Of a DNA stretch of 51,900 nt, positions 31,387 through 38,701 are shown in pieces; the stretch's first letter is position 1; each line of letters begins with the position of its first letter. Source of the stretch: JACQFK01 sp035644495 (GTDB lineage: Bacteria > Planctomycetota > MHYJ01 > JACPRB01); the NCBI GenBank assembly GCA_035644495.1, contig DASQOM010000127.1:1-51900 (forward strand), read 5' to 3'. The position numbers and the translations under genes were made by a program. The notes beneath the pieces are model-generated. The model searched no databases. It was given only the letters and a program-made list of their open reading frames with translations, and was not told the DNA's origin.

Positions 31387-31413
31387 CCACAAACAAGCCC
31401 GTCTTGTTTGTGG
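31387..31413. promoter_or_regulatory. Perfect 11-bp dyad in a divergent promoter region
   Basis: CCACAAACAAG and CTTGTTTGTGG flank CCCGT. It lies between gspK (minus) and the lipoprotein gene (plus), 23 bases before the -35 of the latter, with no T-run on either side. It is an operator candidate; the dyad at 34577-34607 shares the CCACAAA core. Confidence 0.5.
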
Positions 31414-31436
31414 GAATGCGTTCGGGTTCTTTTTGG

Positions 31437-31464
31437 TTGACACCCCTCTTCTGTGTGCTAGAGT
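31437..31464 (+). promoter_or_regulatory. Sigma-70-like promoter for lipoprotein gene 31503
   Basis: A perfect TTGACA (31437-31442), 16 bases, TAGAGT (31459-31464). The leader of about 30 bases ends in GGAGG before ATG 31503. Confidence 0.55.
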
Positions 31465-31502
31465 TAACTGTCCTCAATTCTAAAAATCGGTTCGGAGGCG
31501 CT

Positions 31503-32321
31503 ATGACCGACGCGGTTCTCCGGAAGTTCCTCGTCGCCGGCCTGCTGGCGGGCGTTGCATCCCTCAATGCCTGCACGTACTGGCATGGGGACCTGGAGAG
31601 GATCGTCGATCAGAGCGAACGCGACTTCCGCAGGAACGTCCCCGGCCCCTTCGCCGAGGTTGACGTCAAGCAGGTGATCGCCACGCCGCAGGCGTACATG
31701 TACAGCTGGATCCGCTTCGACGCCGTCCTCAATCGGGTCGGCGAGAAGGCCTTCGTGGCGTTCCTCACGACCTTCGACTCCGAGAGCTACGTCGCGTTCT
31801 CCGTATGGCCGGCCGACGCCAAGCTCTGGCAGTCGGACGACCGGGCCGCGAGCTATCCCCTCCTGTTCATCCGCAAGGACAGCGCCAACATTCCGGATCT
31901 GCTTGCGGCCAGCCGCTTCTCGCTGGTCCGCATCAGCGCGATGGTGATGAGCCGGTACGAGGGCAAGGCCTGGATGGAAGTCAACCGCATCGAGATCCTG
32001 GAGTCCGCGGTCTACACCGAGGACGCCCTCGCCGACGTCGGCATGGCCAAGGAAGCCCTCGCCAACAAGAAGCCCGCCGTGGCCATCCGCCACTATGAGA
32101 ACGCCCTGGCCGGGATCTGGACCACGTCGCTCCGCCTCGAGATCCACCTGACGCTGGCAAAGTTGTACGAAGCGCGCGGCGACATGGAGTCGGCCCTGAA
32201 CCACTACAAGGGTGCGCTGACCAACGACCAGGATAACGTGGAGGCGCTGAAGGGCGTCGAGCGCACCCAGAAGGCGCTGGAAGGCAAAGAGGCGGCTCCA
32301 GCTCCGGCTCCCCAGCAGTAA
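31503..32321 (+). CDS. TPR-containing lipoprotein
   Basis: A 272-residue protein starting at ATG 31503 behind GGAGGCGCT. A lipoprotein signal ends in SLNAC (Cys at about residue 24). The central beta-rich domain (about 40-175) reads DVKQVIATPQAYMYSWIRFD, VAFLTTFDSESYVAFSVWP and FSLVRISAMVMSRYEGKAWM, resembling an OB-like or lipoprotein-localisation fold; I do not recognise it. The C-terminal part (about 185-255) holds two TPR-like units (KKPAVAIRHYENALAG, GDMESALNHYKGALTNDQDN), and a Pro/Ala tail ends the protein. It is probably an envelope scaffold. The phosphoesterase gene follows 45 bases later and may share the transcript. Confidence 0.78.
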   Translation: MTDAVLRKFLVAGLLAGVASLNACTYWHGDLERIVDQSERDFRRNVPGPFAEVDVKQVIATPQAYMYSWIRFDAVLNRVGEKAFVAFLTTFDSESYVAFSVWPADAKLWQSDDRAASYPLLFIRKDSANIPDLLAASRFSLVRISAMVMSRYEGKAWMEVNRIEILESAVYTEDALADVGMAKEALANKKPAVAIRHYENALAGIWTTSLRLEIHLTLAKLYEARGDMESALNHYKGALTNDQDNVEALKGVERTQKALEGKEAAPAPAPQQ

Positions 32322-32366
32322 GGAGCGCCGGCTTCCGGGGCGGCTCCCGGGGCAGGCAGCGTCGGG

Positions 32367-33338
32367 ATGGCACACGCGCTTCCGGTCGATGCCGTCATCC
32401 TCCTGACGCTCATCTTCGCGCTCCCGCTGCTCGCCCTGCTCGTCATCGCGTCCTGGATCTCCTGCCGCCTCGCCAAGCGCTGGAACCTCATTCCCCGGGA
32501 TAAGAAGCTCCTTGTCGAGCGCCGCTGGATGATCCTGCCTGCCGCCGCCTTCGCCACCCTCTTCGCCCTCTGCTTCGCCTACGGGGCGTTCATCGAGGCG
32601 GACTGGGTCCAGACCACCCGCACGGAGATCAAGGTCGCCGAGCCGGTGCTGGGCTTCGACCGCTTCCGCATCGTCCACCTGTCCGACCTGCACCTCGAGC
32701 GGATCGGGAGACGGGAGCACCGGATGATCGAGCAGATCCGGGAGGCGAAGCCGCAGCTCATCCTCCTCACCGGGGACTATATGAACGTCCGCGAGGGGGC
32801 GGTCGCGCTGCGGGAGGTCCTCGGCGCGCTGGAGGCCCCGTTCGGCGTCGTCGGCATCGAGGGCAACTGGGACACCAAGTTCGTGTGCGCCGACCTGTTC
32901 CGGCGCTCCAGGGCGACGTTCCTGGTGGACGACTCGATGGTGCTGGAGCGCGACGGTCGCCGGCTGCGTCTCGTCGGCCAGGGGGTCGAACCCAGCCGGC
33001 CGCTGAAGGAACTCCTTCCGGCGAAGGACGACGGCGTCCCCACGATCTTCCTGCACCATATGCCGGACGGCCTCGACCAGCTGCGCGCCCGCGCGCCCGG
33101 CCAGCGGGTGGATCTCTTCCTCTGCGGGCACACCCACGGCGGCCAGGTCTGCCTGCCGTTCTGGGGCGCGGTCATCACGCTCTCGAAGTTCCACAAGCAG
33201 TATGAGAGCGGTCTCTACATGGTCGACGGGATCCCCATGTACGTGAACCGCGGGATCGGATCGGGCGGGGGAGGGGCGCCGCACGTCCGCTTCCTGGCGA
33301 GGCCCGAGGTCGCGGTGATCGACCTCGTCTATCGCTGA
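32367..33338 (+). CDS. Membrane-anchored metallophosphoesterase (YaeI/UshA-like calcineurin fold)
   Basis: A 323-residue protein with two N-terminal TM helices (about 8-30 and 55-75) and a calcineurin-like phosphoesterase domain. Metal and catalytic residues: D107 and H109 in LSDLHLE, D137 in TGDYMN, N167 in EGNWD, HH at 230-231, H255 and H257 in CGHTHGGQ. The motif set and the GGQVCLPFWGAV segment match the YaeI/YkuE branch, whose members cleave phosphodiesters in lipids such as lipid A precursors or glycerophospholipids. The Trp in GNWD replaces the more common His/Asp. The 3' end is 4 bases from the convergent lipoprotein gene. Confidence 0.88.
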   Translation: MAHALPVDAVILLTLIFALPLLALLVIASWISCRLAKRWNLIPRDKKLLVERRWMILPAAAFATLFALCFAYGAFIEADWVQTTRTEIKVAEPVLGFDRFRIVHLSDLHLERIGRREHRMIEQIREAKPQLILLTGDYMNVREGAVALREVLGALEAPFGVVGIEGNWDTKFVCADLFRRSRATFLVDDSMVLERDGRRLRLVGQGVEPSRPLKELLPAKDDGVPTIFLHHMPDGLDQLRARAPGQRVDLFLCGHTHGGQVCLPFWGAVITLSKFHKQYESGLYMVDGIPMYVNRGIGSGGGGAPHVRFLARPEVAVIDLVYR

Positions 33339-33342
33339 CGGG

Positions 33343-33783
33343 TCATTGCTGGTTGACGGAGCCGATCCGCTCCTCGATCATCCGGAGGCGGATCTTCTCG
33401 ACGCGGGCAGCCCAGGCCAGACCATAGACCTGGACCTTGCTGTTCTCGTCCATCGGCGCCTGCGAATACGCGCGCGTCTCGAGCGCGGCGATCTTCCGCA
33501 CCGACTGGTCCCGCATGTACGTCAGCACGGTGGCGTCGGCGTGCAGCAGCACGCTGTCGCGCCAACCCTCCAGATCGGGGATCGCCAGTGCGGAGCCCTT
33601 CGCCTGGGGAGCCTGGTAGGGTTCCCGCATCTCCAGCATCCAGTCGTGCTCGGTCTTGTAGCGCAGCGCGTCGACGTCACTCTCCGTGTTCCACGGATTG
33701 GGGCGGTCGTACCAGCAGCCGGCCAGCGACACGGCCGCGGCCGCGGCGATCAGGGTCAGGAATCCCCGGCCGGCCGTGCTCAT
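33343..33783 (-). CDS. Small lipoprotein of unknown function
   Basis: A 146-residue protein with a lipoprotein signal ending SLAGC (Cys at about residue 23). The mature part is polar, Trp- and Tyr-containing (WYDRPNPWNTESDVDALRYK), with a probable C-terminal helix (WAARVEKIRLRMIEERIG). No domain is recognised. Its ATG overlaps the stop of the sugar nucleotidyltransferase gene (ATGA), so the two are translationally coupled. Confidence 0.72.
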   Translation of the reverse strand: MSTAGRGFLTLIAAAAAVSLAGCWYDRPNPWNTESDVDALRYKTEHDWMLEMREPYQAPQAKGSALAIPDLEGWRDSVLLHADATVLTYMRDQSVRKIAALETRAYSQAPMDENSKVQVYGLAWAARVEKIRLRMIEERIGSVNQQ

Positions 33784-34535
33784 GTCGTCTTGCCTTTCAT
33801 GATCATCTCGTTCGCCGCGTTGTACGAGTCGATGTCGCCGATATCGTACCATTCGCCCTCGACCACGTGACCGTAAACCTCGACCTGCTTGTGGAACCAC
33901 TGCAGGTAGAAGCCGGGGGCGTCCTTGCTGTGCCCCTCCTCCAGATATTGACGGAAGAGGGGCAGGTGAGCCTTGCTGAAATAGTAAACCCCGATCGAGA
34001 TCAGGGTCGACCGCGGCTTGGGGGGCTTCTCCTCGAAATCGATGATGCGCCCCTGCTTGTCGACCTCGACCATCCCGTAGTTCGCCGCCCGCTTCTTCGA
34101 CTTGAGGTCCTTCAGGCAAACGGCGGAACCTTTGGGCTGGGCCGCCTCCACGAAGGCCTGCAGCGAGAACTCGATGAGGTTGTCGCCCGCAATGACCATC
34201 AGGTCGTCGTCGACCTTGGCGTTCTGGATCACGAAGCTGATGTCGCCGATCGCGCCCAGGCGGTCGTCGGGGGTATTGGTCAGGTCGTCCCAGATGTCGA
34301 TGGGGACGGGCAGGGCCCGGTGGTTCTGGTAGTCGCGGAGCCAGTTGTAGTAATGGCCGGCGAAGCGGTGGTTGGTGACGACGAAGATCTGGTCGAGGCT
34401 TTTGACCTTGAAGAGCTCCTCGCAGATCCGCTGGAGGATCGGGATGCCCGCCACCGGGAGCAGCGGCTTGGGCCGGTCCTTGGTCAGGGGGTACAGCCGG
34501 GTCGCGTAGCCGGCGCCGAGGAGCAGGCACTTCAT
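33780..34535 (-). CDS. Sugar-1-phosphate nucleotidyltransferase
   Basis: A 251-residue cytosolic enzyme of the NTP-transferase (RmlA/GlmU-like) fold. It begins MKCLLLGAGYATRLYPLTKD with the nucleotide-binding GxGxxTRLxPLT, then RPKPLLPVAG with the conserved Lys. The later segments DDDLMVIAGDNLI (metal Asp), YGMVEVD, FEEKP and GEWYDIGDIDSY complete the family pattern. It makes an NDP-sugar for envelope polysaccharide or glycan, and the sugar cannot be told. There is no left-handed beta-helix extension. A GATAAT hexamer 8 bases before ATG fits the leaderless pattern. It lies upstream of a coupled lipoprotein gene. Confidence 0.9.
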   Translation of the reverse strand: MKCLLLGAGYATRLYPLTKDRPKPLLPVAGIPILQRICEELFKVKSLDQIFVVTNHRFAGHYYNWLRDYQNHRALPVPIDIWDDLTNTPDDRLGAIGDISFVIQNAKVDDDLMVIAGDNLIEFSLQAFVEAAQPKGSAVCLKDLKSKKRAANYGMVEVDKQGRIIDFEEKPPKPRSTLISIGVYYFSKAHLPLFRQYLEEGHSKDAPGFYLQWFHKQVEVYGHVVEGEWYDIGDIDSYNAANEMIMKGKTT

Positions 34536-34543
34536 GGATGCGA

Positions 34544-34549
34544 ATTATC
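34544..34549 (-). promoter_or_regulatory. -10-like element for the nucleotidyltransferase gene
   Basis: GATAAT on the minus strand ends 8 bases before ATG 34535; no Shine-Dalgarno sequence is seen. Confidence 0.4.
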
Positions 34550-34576
34550 ACCCCCGCCCGCGGCGCCGTCAACAAA

Positions 34577-34607
34577 CACCACAAAAGTGACGGTCACTTT
34601 TGTGGTG
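34577..34607. promoter_or_regulatory. Perfect 15-bp dyad between divergent genes
   Basis: CACCACAAAAGTGAC (34577-34591), one base, GTCACTTTTGTGGTG (34593-34607). It lies between the nucleotidyltransferase (minus) and the PEGA lipoprotein (plus) and covers the expected -35 region of the latter. It is positioned as an operator for both genes. A 31-base near-perfect palindrome in a GC-rich genome is unlikely by chance. Confidence 0.6.
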
Positions 34608-34614
34608 CTTTTGC

Positions 34615-34620
34615 TAGGAT
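34615..34620 (+). promoter_or_regulatory. -10-like element for the PEGA lipoprotein gene
   Basis: TAGGAT ends 7 bases before ATG 34628; no Shine-Dalgarno sequence. Confidence 0.4.
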
Positions 34621-34627
34621 TGGCGAA

Positions 34628-35050
34628 ATGCGACGGATCCTGCTGCTGGCGCTGCTGCTGGCCGGACTCAGCCAGGCGGGCTGCGTGGAGCGCCTCCTCG
34701 CCATCCACTCCGACCCCCCCGGAGCCGCCGTCTATCTCGACGGCGAGAAGGTCGGCACGACCCCCTGCGAGGTGACCTACACCTGGTACGGCACCCGCAT
34801 CCTCATCCTCGAGCTGCGCGGATATACGCTGATCCGACAGGAAGTCCCCCTGAACCCGCCTTGGTGGCAGATCATCCCCGTCGACTTTATCACCGACGTC
34901 GTCATCCCCTTCACGATCCGCGACCGGATGGCCGTCTCGTACACGATGGAGCCCGCCCCGGTGTCCCTCAAGGAGGTCGATGCCGTCCTCCAACGCGCCG
35001 ACGAGCTCCGCAAGAAGTCCCTCGAGCAGGACCCCGCCCCGAAGCAATGA
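34628..35050 (+). CDS. PEGA-domain lipoprotein
   Basis: A 140-residue protein with a lipoprotein signal ending SQAGC (Cys at about residue 19). A PEGA domain follows, with IHSDPPGAAVYLDGEKVGTT-type order (about 25-47) and the usual I-L-E-L-R-G-Y strand. A hydrophobic segment (WWQIIPVDFITDVVIPF) at about 78-96 and a charged helical tail complete it. PEGA domains are found in surface-layer and outer-membrane-associated proteins, so a scaffold role in the envelope is likely. Its stop overlaps the start of murD (ATGA), so it heads the murD-ligA run. It is the first gene controlled by the dyad at 34577-34607. Confidence 0.82.
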   Translation: MRRILLLALLLAGLSQAGCVERLLAIHSDPPGAAVYLDGEKVGTTPCEVTYTWYGTRILILELRGYTLIRQEVPLNPPWWQIIPVDFITDVVIPFTIRDRMAVSYTMEPAPVSLKEVDAVLQRADELRKKSLEQDPAPKQ

Positions 35051-36438
35051 CGCTGCCGCTGATCCGCGACGTGCCCGAACTCGCCGAGAAACGCGTCACC
35101 GTGCTCGGCCTCGGTCTCTTCGGCGGCGGCCTCGGCGTCGCCCGCTTCCTCGTGAGCCAGGGCGCCAGGGTCACCGTCACCGACGCCAAGTCCGAGACCG
35201 AGCTCCGCGAATCCGTCGAGCAACTGCGCCCGCTCCCCGTCACCCTGCGCCTCGGCGGCCATGACGAGCGGGATTTCCGCGACGCCGACCTGGTCGTCGT
35301 CAACCCCGCCGTCCCGGAAACCCATCCGATGTTGAAGCTCGCCCGCGCGCTCGACACGGAGATGAACCTCTTCTTCAAGCTCTGCTGTGCGGGGAGGATC
35401 GTGGGCGTGACGGGATCGAACGGAAAGACGACGACGACGACCCTGGTGGGCGAGATTCTGAAAAAGCATCCGCAGCGCGTCTGGGTCGGCGGCAACATCG
35501 GCGTGTCCCTGCTGGACGCGCTGCCGGAGGTCCGCCCCGAGGATCTCGTGGTGCTGGAGCTCTCCAGCTTCCAGCTCGAGAACCTCGGAACCCTCGGCCG
35601 CAGCCCGCACGTCGGCGCGGTGCTCAACCTTTCGCCCAACCACCTCGATCGCCACGGGACGATGGAAAACTATATTGCGGCGAAGCGGCAGATCGTCGCC
35701 CATCCGCCCGGCGATGTGAAGATCCTCAACTGGGACGATCCCGTCGCGCGCGGCTTCGCGTCCGCGTCGCCCTCCCGCTCCTTCTATTTCAGCCTGCGGG
35801 AGGCGCCGCCCGACGGCGTCCTGGCGCGGAACGAGACCCTCGAGCACGTCGACGCCGCGATCGACGTCTCCCGCCGCAGGATTCCCGGCTGGTTCAATCT
35901 GGCCAATATGGCGGCTGCGTCGCTCCTCACCGCGCCGGCGGCGGTCGGAGGATGGAGCGCGGAGCAGTGGCGCGCCGCCTGCATGGACGTCTTCAATTCC
36001 TTCCCCGGCGTCGAGCACCGCCTCGAGTTCGTCGCGGAGAAAGGGGGAGTGAAGTACTACAACGACTCGAAGGCGACGGACGCGGAGGCGACGATCGCCG
36101 CGCTCGACACGCTGCCGGGGCCCTTCGTGCTCATCCTCGGCGGCTTCGACAAGAAGACCCCCTGGGAGGCCTTCGCGCGAGCGGTGGCGGAGAAGCCCGT
36201 GCGTGCCGCGGTGCTGATGGGGCAGACGGCCCCCGCGATCGAGGCCGCCCTCCGCGCGTCGGCGCGGGTGCCGGAGATCGTCCGCGTCGGAACGATCGAC
36301 GATGCGGTCCGCTTCCCGGCGCGGCCGGGGGAAACCGTCCTTCTTTCGCCCGCCTGCGCCAGCTGGGACATGTTCCGGAATTTCACGGAGCGCGGGCAGC
36401 GGTTCAAAGCGCTGGTCGCGGCGCTGCCCCCGGGGTAA
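35047..36438 (+). CDS. murD: UDP-N-acetylmuramoyl-L-alanine--D-glutamate ligase
   Basis: A 463-residue Mur ligase that adds D-Glu to UDP-MurNAc-L-Ala in the cytosol during peptidoglycan synthesis. The N-terminal Rossmann part has VTVLGLGLFGGGLGVARFL. The ATP-binding GSNGKTT is at 123-129, ELSSFQLE follows, then NHLDRHGTMENYIAAKR with the Mur-family Asn/His/Asp, and NDSKATDAEATIAAL (MurD signature). Length fits MurD. The start overlaps the PEGA gene stop. The presence of murD supports a peptidoglycan-containing wall. No other mur gene is adjacent, which is unusual, since murD is mostly inside the dcw cluster. Confidence 0.94.
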   Translation: MTLPLIRDVPELAEKRVTVLGLGLFGGGLGVARFLVSQGARVTVTDAKSETELRESVEQLRPLPVTLRLGGHDERDFRDADLVVVNPAVPETHPMLKLARALDTEMNLFFKLCCAGRIVGVTGSNGKTTTTTLVGEILKKHPQRVWVGGNIGVSLLDALPEVRPEDLVVLELSSFQLENLGTLGRSPHVGAVLNLSPNHLDRHGTMENYIAAKRQIVAHPPGDVKILNWDDPVARGFASASPSRSFYFSLREAPPDGVLARNETLEHVDAAIDVSRRRIPGWFNLANMAAASLLTAPAAVGGWSAEQWRAACMDVFNSFPGVEHRLEFVAEKGGVKYYNDSKATDAEATIAALDTLPGPFVLILGGFDKKTPWEAFARAVAEKPVRAAVLMGQTAPAIEAALRASARVPEIVRVGTIDDAVRFPARPGETVLLSPACASWDMFRNFTERGQRFKALVAALPPG

Positions 36439-36441
36439 AAT
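36436..36441 (+). promoter_or_regulatory. -10-like element overlapping the murD stop
   Basis: TAAAAT (its TAA is the murD stop) ends 8 bases before ATG 36450. It could give a separate leaderless transcript of the HEAT-ligA genes. Confidence 0.35.
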
Positions 36442-36449
36442 CCCGGTCC

Positions 36450-38327
36450 ATGGGCGTCGCGGACACTTTTTCCCTGCTGGCGGATCTGCCGCTGGAGCAT
36501 CGTCTCCCGTACGTCGAGGCGGCGCTCCGCGAGCCGTATCCCGAGCTGCAATCCGCGGCGTTCGAGGCCCTCGCCGACCCCAAGGGCATCAACCGCCCGG
36601 ATCTCGTGGTCCAGCACTATGCCGACCTCACCCCCGAGGTGAAAACGAAGATCGGCGCGCGCGCGACGCTCTTCACGGAAGCCGCGCGGGAGGAGCTGCA
36701 CTCGCCCAAGGAATGGTCGCGCCGCGCCGCCTACCAGATGCTGGCCGCGCTGCTGCCCCGCGAGGCCGCGTCGGTGCTGGTCCGGGGGCTCACCGACGTC
36801 TCCCCGGTGGTCCGCGAAAGCGTGGCCGACGCCCTGGAGGCGATGGCGAACCGGTACTATTACCACCTTGTGGCCGCGCGCATGCACGGCGACGTGGAGA
36901 GCCGCCGCTACGTCGAGGGCCACCGGGGCGTGATGATGGAGTCGCTGGGGCCGCTGCTGCGGGCCTTTCCGCTTCACGCGAAGGGCGTGTTCATCGACCT
37001 GGTGATCGAGTCCGGCGAGGCGGGGTTCCCGCTGGTGACGGACCTCGTCCTCCTGAAGGGCAACCCCTCGACCTACGCCGCGTTCATCCACGCCCTGTCC
37101 ACGGCGATGACCGAGCCCGCGGTCGAGCTGATCCTGCGGCTGTCCCAGGACCCGCGCGTCAAATTGCAGGAGGCGGCGGCCGACGCGCTGAAGCTGCGGC
37201 GGGATCCCGGCTTCCCGGGCCTGCTGGCCACCGTCTTCTCGCGCCTTCCCGCGGAGCGCTTCGACGCGCTGGCCCAGCGGACGAAGGAGCTCCCCTGGTG
37301 GCATACGGTCGAGGCGCTGCCCGACCTCGACGCGCTCAGCGCCTCGAAGATCATGGACTTCATCGCGCGGTCGGGAGTCGATCCGGCGCGGCGGAACCGG
37401 CTGATCCTGTTCTTCCGAGGTTCCCCCCACGCCGAGGTGCGCGCCCGCGTCCTCGCGACCCTGCAGACGCTGGGCGCCCCGGAGCTCCAGAAGGCGGCGG
37501 AGGAGGGGATCGAGGACCCGTCGGACGAGGTCCGGCTCGCCGCCGCCAGGATGATCATCGGCATCAATCCGCCCAACAAGGCGCGCCTCCTGATGCCGCT
37601 CCTCAACGTGCCCTCCGAGGAGGTCCGCCGCATGGCCATGCGCGAAGTGGCCAGCGCGAGCTTCGACAAGTACCTGCACTCCTTCGACCGGCTGGATCCC
37701 GAGACCCGCGAGGCCGCGGCCCGCGCCCTGGCGAAGATCGACGGCCGCATCCTCGAGCGGCTCACCGACGAGATCCGGGCGCTGGATCCCGAGCGCCGCC
37801 TCCGGGCGCTCCGCGTCATCGACTATGTCGACGCGGAAACGGATCTCCGGCAGAACCTGATGGCGCTGCTGAACGACCCGGACCGCCGCGTGCGCGCCAC
37901 GGCGATCAAGATCGTCCAGCTTGCCGGCAGCACGGAGGGGATGAAGCTGCTCGTCGCCGCCCTGGGCGACCCCGACCGCCGCGTCCGCGCGAACGCCGTC
38001 GAGGCCTTCGAGGACGGCGGCGACATCAACTGCATCCCCCTGCTCCGGCCGTATCTGCGCGACCCCGACAACCGCGTGCGCGCGAATGTCGCCAAGGCGC
38101 TGTGGAACCTCGGCTCCGACGAGGGGCGCGCGTCCCTGCACTCGATGCTGGCCCAGAACGAGGAGGCCATGCGGCTCTCGGCGGTGTGGGCGATCGGCGA
38201 GGTCCGCTTTCCGGGGGCGACGGATCTGCTGCTCGCGCACCTCGAGGGCGAGCGGAGTCCGATCGTGCGTGCGAAGATCGGCGAGGTGCTCACCCGGCTC
38301 GCGGAGAAAGGGGCGTCCACCCCGTGA
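36450..38327 (+). CDS. HEAT-repeat scaffold protein
   Basis: A 625-residue protein with no signal peptide or TM. Most of it is helical repeats. Examples are RAAYQMLAALLPREAASVLV, VRESVADALEAM, DEVRLAAARMIIGI, DPDRRVRANAVEAFED and DNRVRANVAKALWNLG, which follow the PBS-lyase/HEAT pattern of P-x-x-x-V-R-x-x-A-x-x-A-L-G. Such solenoids mediate protein-protein contacts. The N-terminal 80 residues are less repeat-like. Its stop overlaps a GTG start (GTGA), coupling it to a small membrane protein, and together they may form a membrane-linked scaffold. The function is unknown. Confidence 0.85.
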   Translation: MGVADTFSLLADLPLEHRLPYVEAALREPYPELQSAAFEALADPKGINRPDLVVQHYADLTPEVKTKIGARATLFTEAAREELHSPKEWSRRAAYQMLAALLPREAASVLVRGLTDVSPVVRESVADALEAMANRYYYHLVAARMHGDVESRRYVEGHRGVMMESLGPLLRAFPLHAKGVFIDLVIESGEAGFPLVTDLVLLKGNPSTYAAFIHALSTAMTEPAVELILRLSQDPRVKLQEAAADALKLRRDPGFPGLLATVFSRLPAERFDALAQRTKELPWWHTVEALPDLDALSASKIMDFIARSGVDPARRNRLILFFRGSPHAEVRARVLATLQTLGAPELQKAAEEGIEDPSDEVRLAAARMIIGINPPNKARLLMPLLNVPSEEVRRMAMREVASASFDKYLHSFDRLDPETREAAARALAKIDGRILERLTDEIRALDPERRLRALRVIDYVDAETDLRQNLMALLNDPDRRVRATAIKIVQLAGSTEGMKLLVAALGDPDRRVRANAVEAFEDGGDINCIPLLRPYLRDPDNRVRANVAKALWNLGSDEGRASLHSMLAQNEEAMRLSAVWAIGEVRFPGATDLLLAHLEGERSPIVRAKIGEVLTRLAEKGASTP

Positions 38328-38701
38328 TCCTGCTCCCGCTGCTGCAGAACGAGGCGCTCGAACAGGTGAGCCGCGGCTTCCGGGAATACCCGGAGTCGCA
38401 GAGCGCGTGGGCGCTCGCGCTGGCCACCCTCCTGGGCGTCGGCCTCCTCGCCGCACTGGTCTACGCGTTCCTGTCCGGACGCGAGCGGATGATCGGCCGC
38501 CGCCTCTTCTACCGGATGGCCCGCGCCAGCGGCCTCGCGCGCCCCGAGCGGGATCTCCTCGTCCTGGTCTCGCGCCGCGTCCTTCCCGACAACCCGCCCG
38601 CCATCTTCGTCCGTCGCAGCCTGTTCGAGAGCGGCGTCGCCGGAATGCCCGCCGACGCGCGCGTGGTCGAGTCCACCCGAAGGAAGGTCTACGGCCCGTG
38701 A
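38324..38701 (+). CDS. Small single-pass membrane protein
   Basis: A 125-residue protein starting with GTG inside the HEAT gene stop (GTGA). A TM helix spans about 27-50 (WALALATLLGVGLLAALVYAF) and is followed by a basic, probably helical cytosolic part (RRLFYRMARASGLARPERDL, ARVVESTRRKVYG). It resembles the N-terminal part of PilZ-linked proteins in Planctomycetota, but no PilZ motif is present. Its stop overlaps the ligA GTG start. It is probably coupled with the HEAT protein; the function is unknown. Confidence 0.68.
   Translation: MILLPLLQNEALEQVSRGFREYPESQSAWALALATLLGVGLLAALVYAFLSGRERMIGRRLFYRMARASGLARPERDLLVLVSRRVLPDNPPAIFVRRSLFESGVAGMPADARVVESTRRKVYGP

Noticed and set aside
31387..31413. 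The 11-bp dyad as a rho-independent terminator
   Set aside because: There is no T-run on either side and it sits between divergent genes where no transcript should end.
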